A stretch of 64,000 nucleotides of DNA from Megaustenia siamemsis (taxonomy: Eukaryota; Mollusca; Gastropoda; Stylommatophora; Ariophantidae), in contig JAVIAB010000160.1 of NCBI GenBank assembly GCA_032433765.1, forward strand, positions 18,575,549 through 18,639,548, given 5' to 3'. Shown in pieces: positions 63,836 to 64,000 of this stretch. The translations under genes were made by a program, and so were the position numbers. The notes under the pieces are model-generated. The model did no database searches. It saw nothing but the letters and a program-made list of their open reading frames with translations, and was not told the DNA's origin. Every line of letters begins with the position of its first letter. The stretch's first letter is position 1.

Positions 63836-64000
63836 CGAATATGGGCAATAACTCTTCATCATACGCCAGGGGACGTTGACAGAGTTAGGTTCTTAACAGA
63901 CTTGCTGAAAGGGCTGACTGATAAATCTAGAAACTGATTCACGCTGTTCGTCTTTTACATCAGTATCATGGAGAGTCGCAGAAGGTTGTGAAAGGAATGG
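63836..64000. other. Unassigned right edge
   Basis: Nothing recognised. Confidence 0.3.

Overview
This is a eukaryotic (metazoan) genomic window that is almost entirely repetitive DNA. There are no bacterial-style genes, operons or CRISPR arrays. Non-LTR retrotransposon (LINE) fragments, tRNA-headed SINEs, Penelope-like fragments and very long micro- and minisatellites make up most of it. The mix of GIY-YIG Penelope fragments, several endonuclease/RT LINE families with a C-terminal 'W-x-GH-x-x-R ... GRPR' block, and many tRNA-SINE families suggests an invertebrate, plausibly a mollusc. That placement is inference; no sequence names the species.

Family labels used here are local to this window. 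LINE-R: LINE with an RNase H domain and a Cys/His C-terminus. LINE-E: ends '...ANRYGT*' followed by (TGA)n. LINE-A: ends with (GAA)n. LINE-B, LINE-C and LINE-D: other RT C-terminal families; LINE-D has a C2HC finger. SINE-A, -B, -C and -E: tRNA-derived SINEs. Rep-1: an unclassified interspersed repeat of about 340 bp with more than a dozen copies. Rep-3: an unclassified repeat with three copies. Pal-1: a palindromic element.

Layout. 1-1.5 kb: a 45-bp minisatellite that is an amplified piece of LINE-E RT. 1.5-8.2 kb: LINE-A, SINE-A and two LINE-R copies carrying nested insertions. 8.2-18.3 kb: SINE-B, LINE-B, LINE-C, LINE-D and Rep-1 fragments, a 29-bp minisatellite split by a LINE, and a (CTTG)n array grown from a Rep-1 end. 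19.1-21.9 kb: a 43-bp minisatellite split by SINE-C and the longest LINE-E copy. 21.9-26.7 kb: large microsatellites and a Penelope-like fragment. 27-34.7 kb: LINE-R, LINE-E, an inverted SINE-B pair and a second Penelope-like fragment. 35-41 kb: minisatellites, the largest a 76-bp array of about 2.3 kb. 41-56 kb: LINE, SINE and Rep-1 mosaic, with a tail-to-tail LINE-D inverted repeat. 56.4-58.7 kb: a 46-bp minisatellite and Pal-1 with two LINE insertions.

The only good candidate for a host protein-coding exon is at about 61578-62300 (+). It encodes two tandem cysteine-rich modules with identical cysteine spacing and many N-glycosylation sequons, probably part of an extracellular protein of unknown function. 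Everything else that translates into a long frame is a retrotransposon remnant or a translated simple repeat. The window reads mainly as a record of transposition, with several minisatellites visibly derived from transposon sequence.
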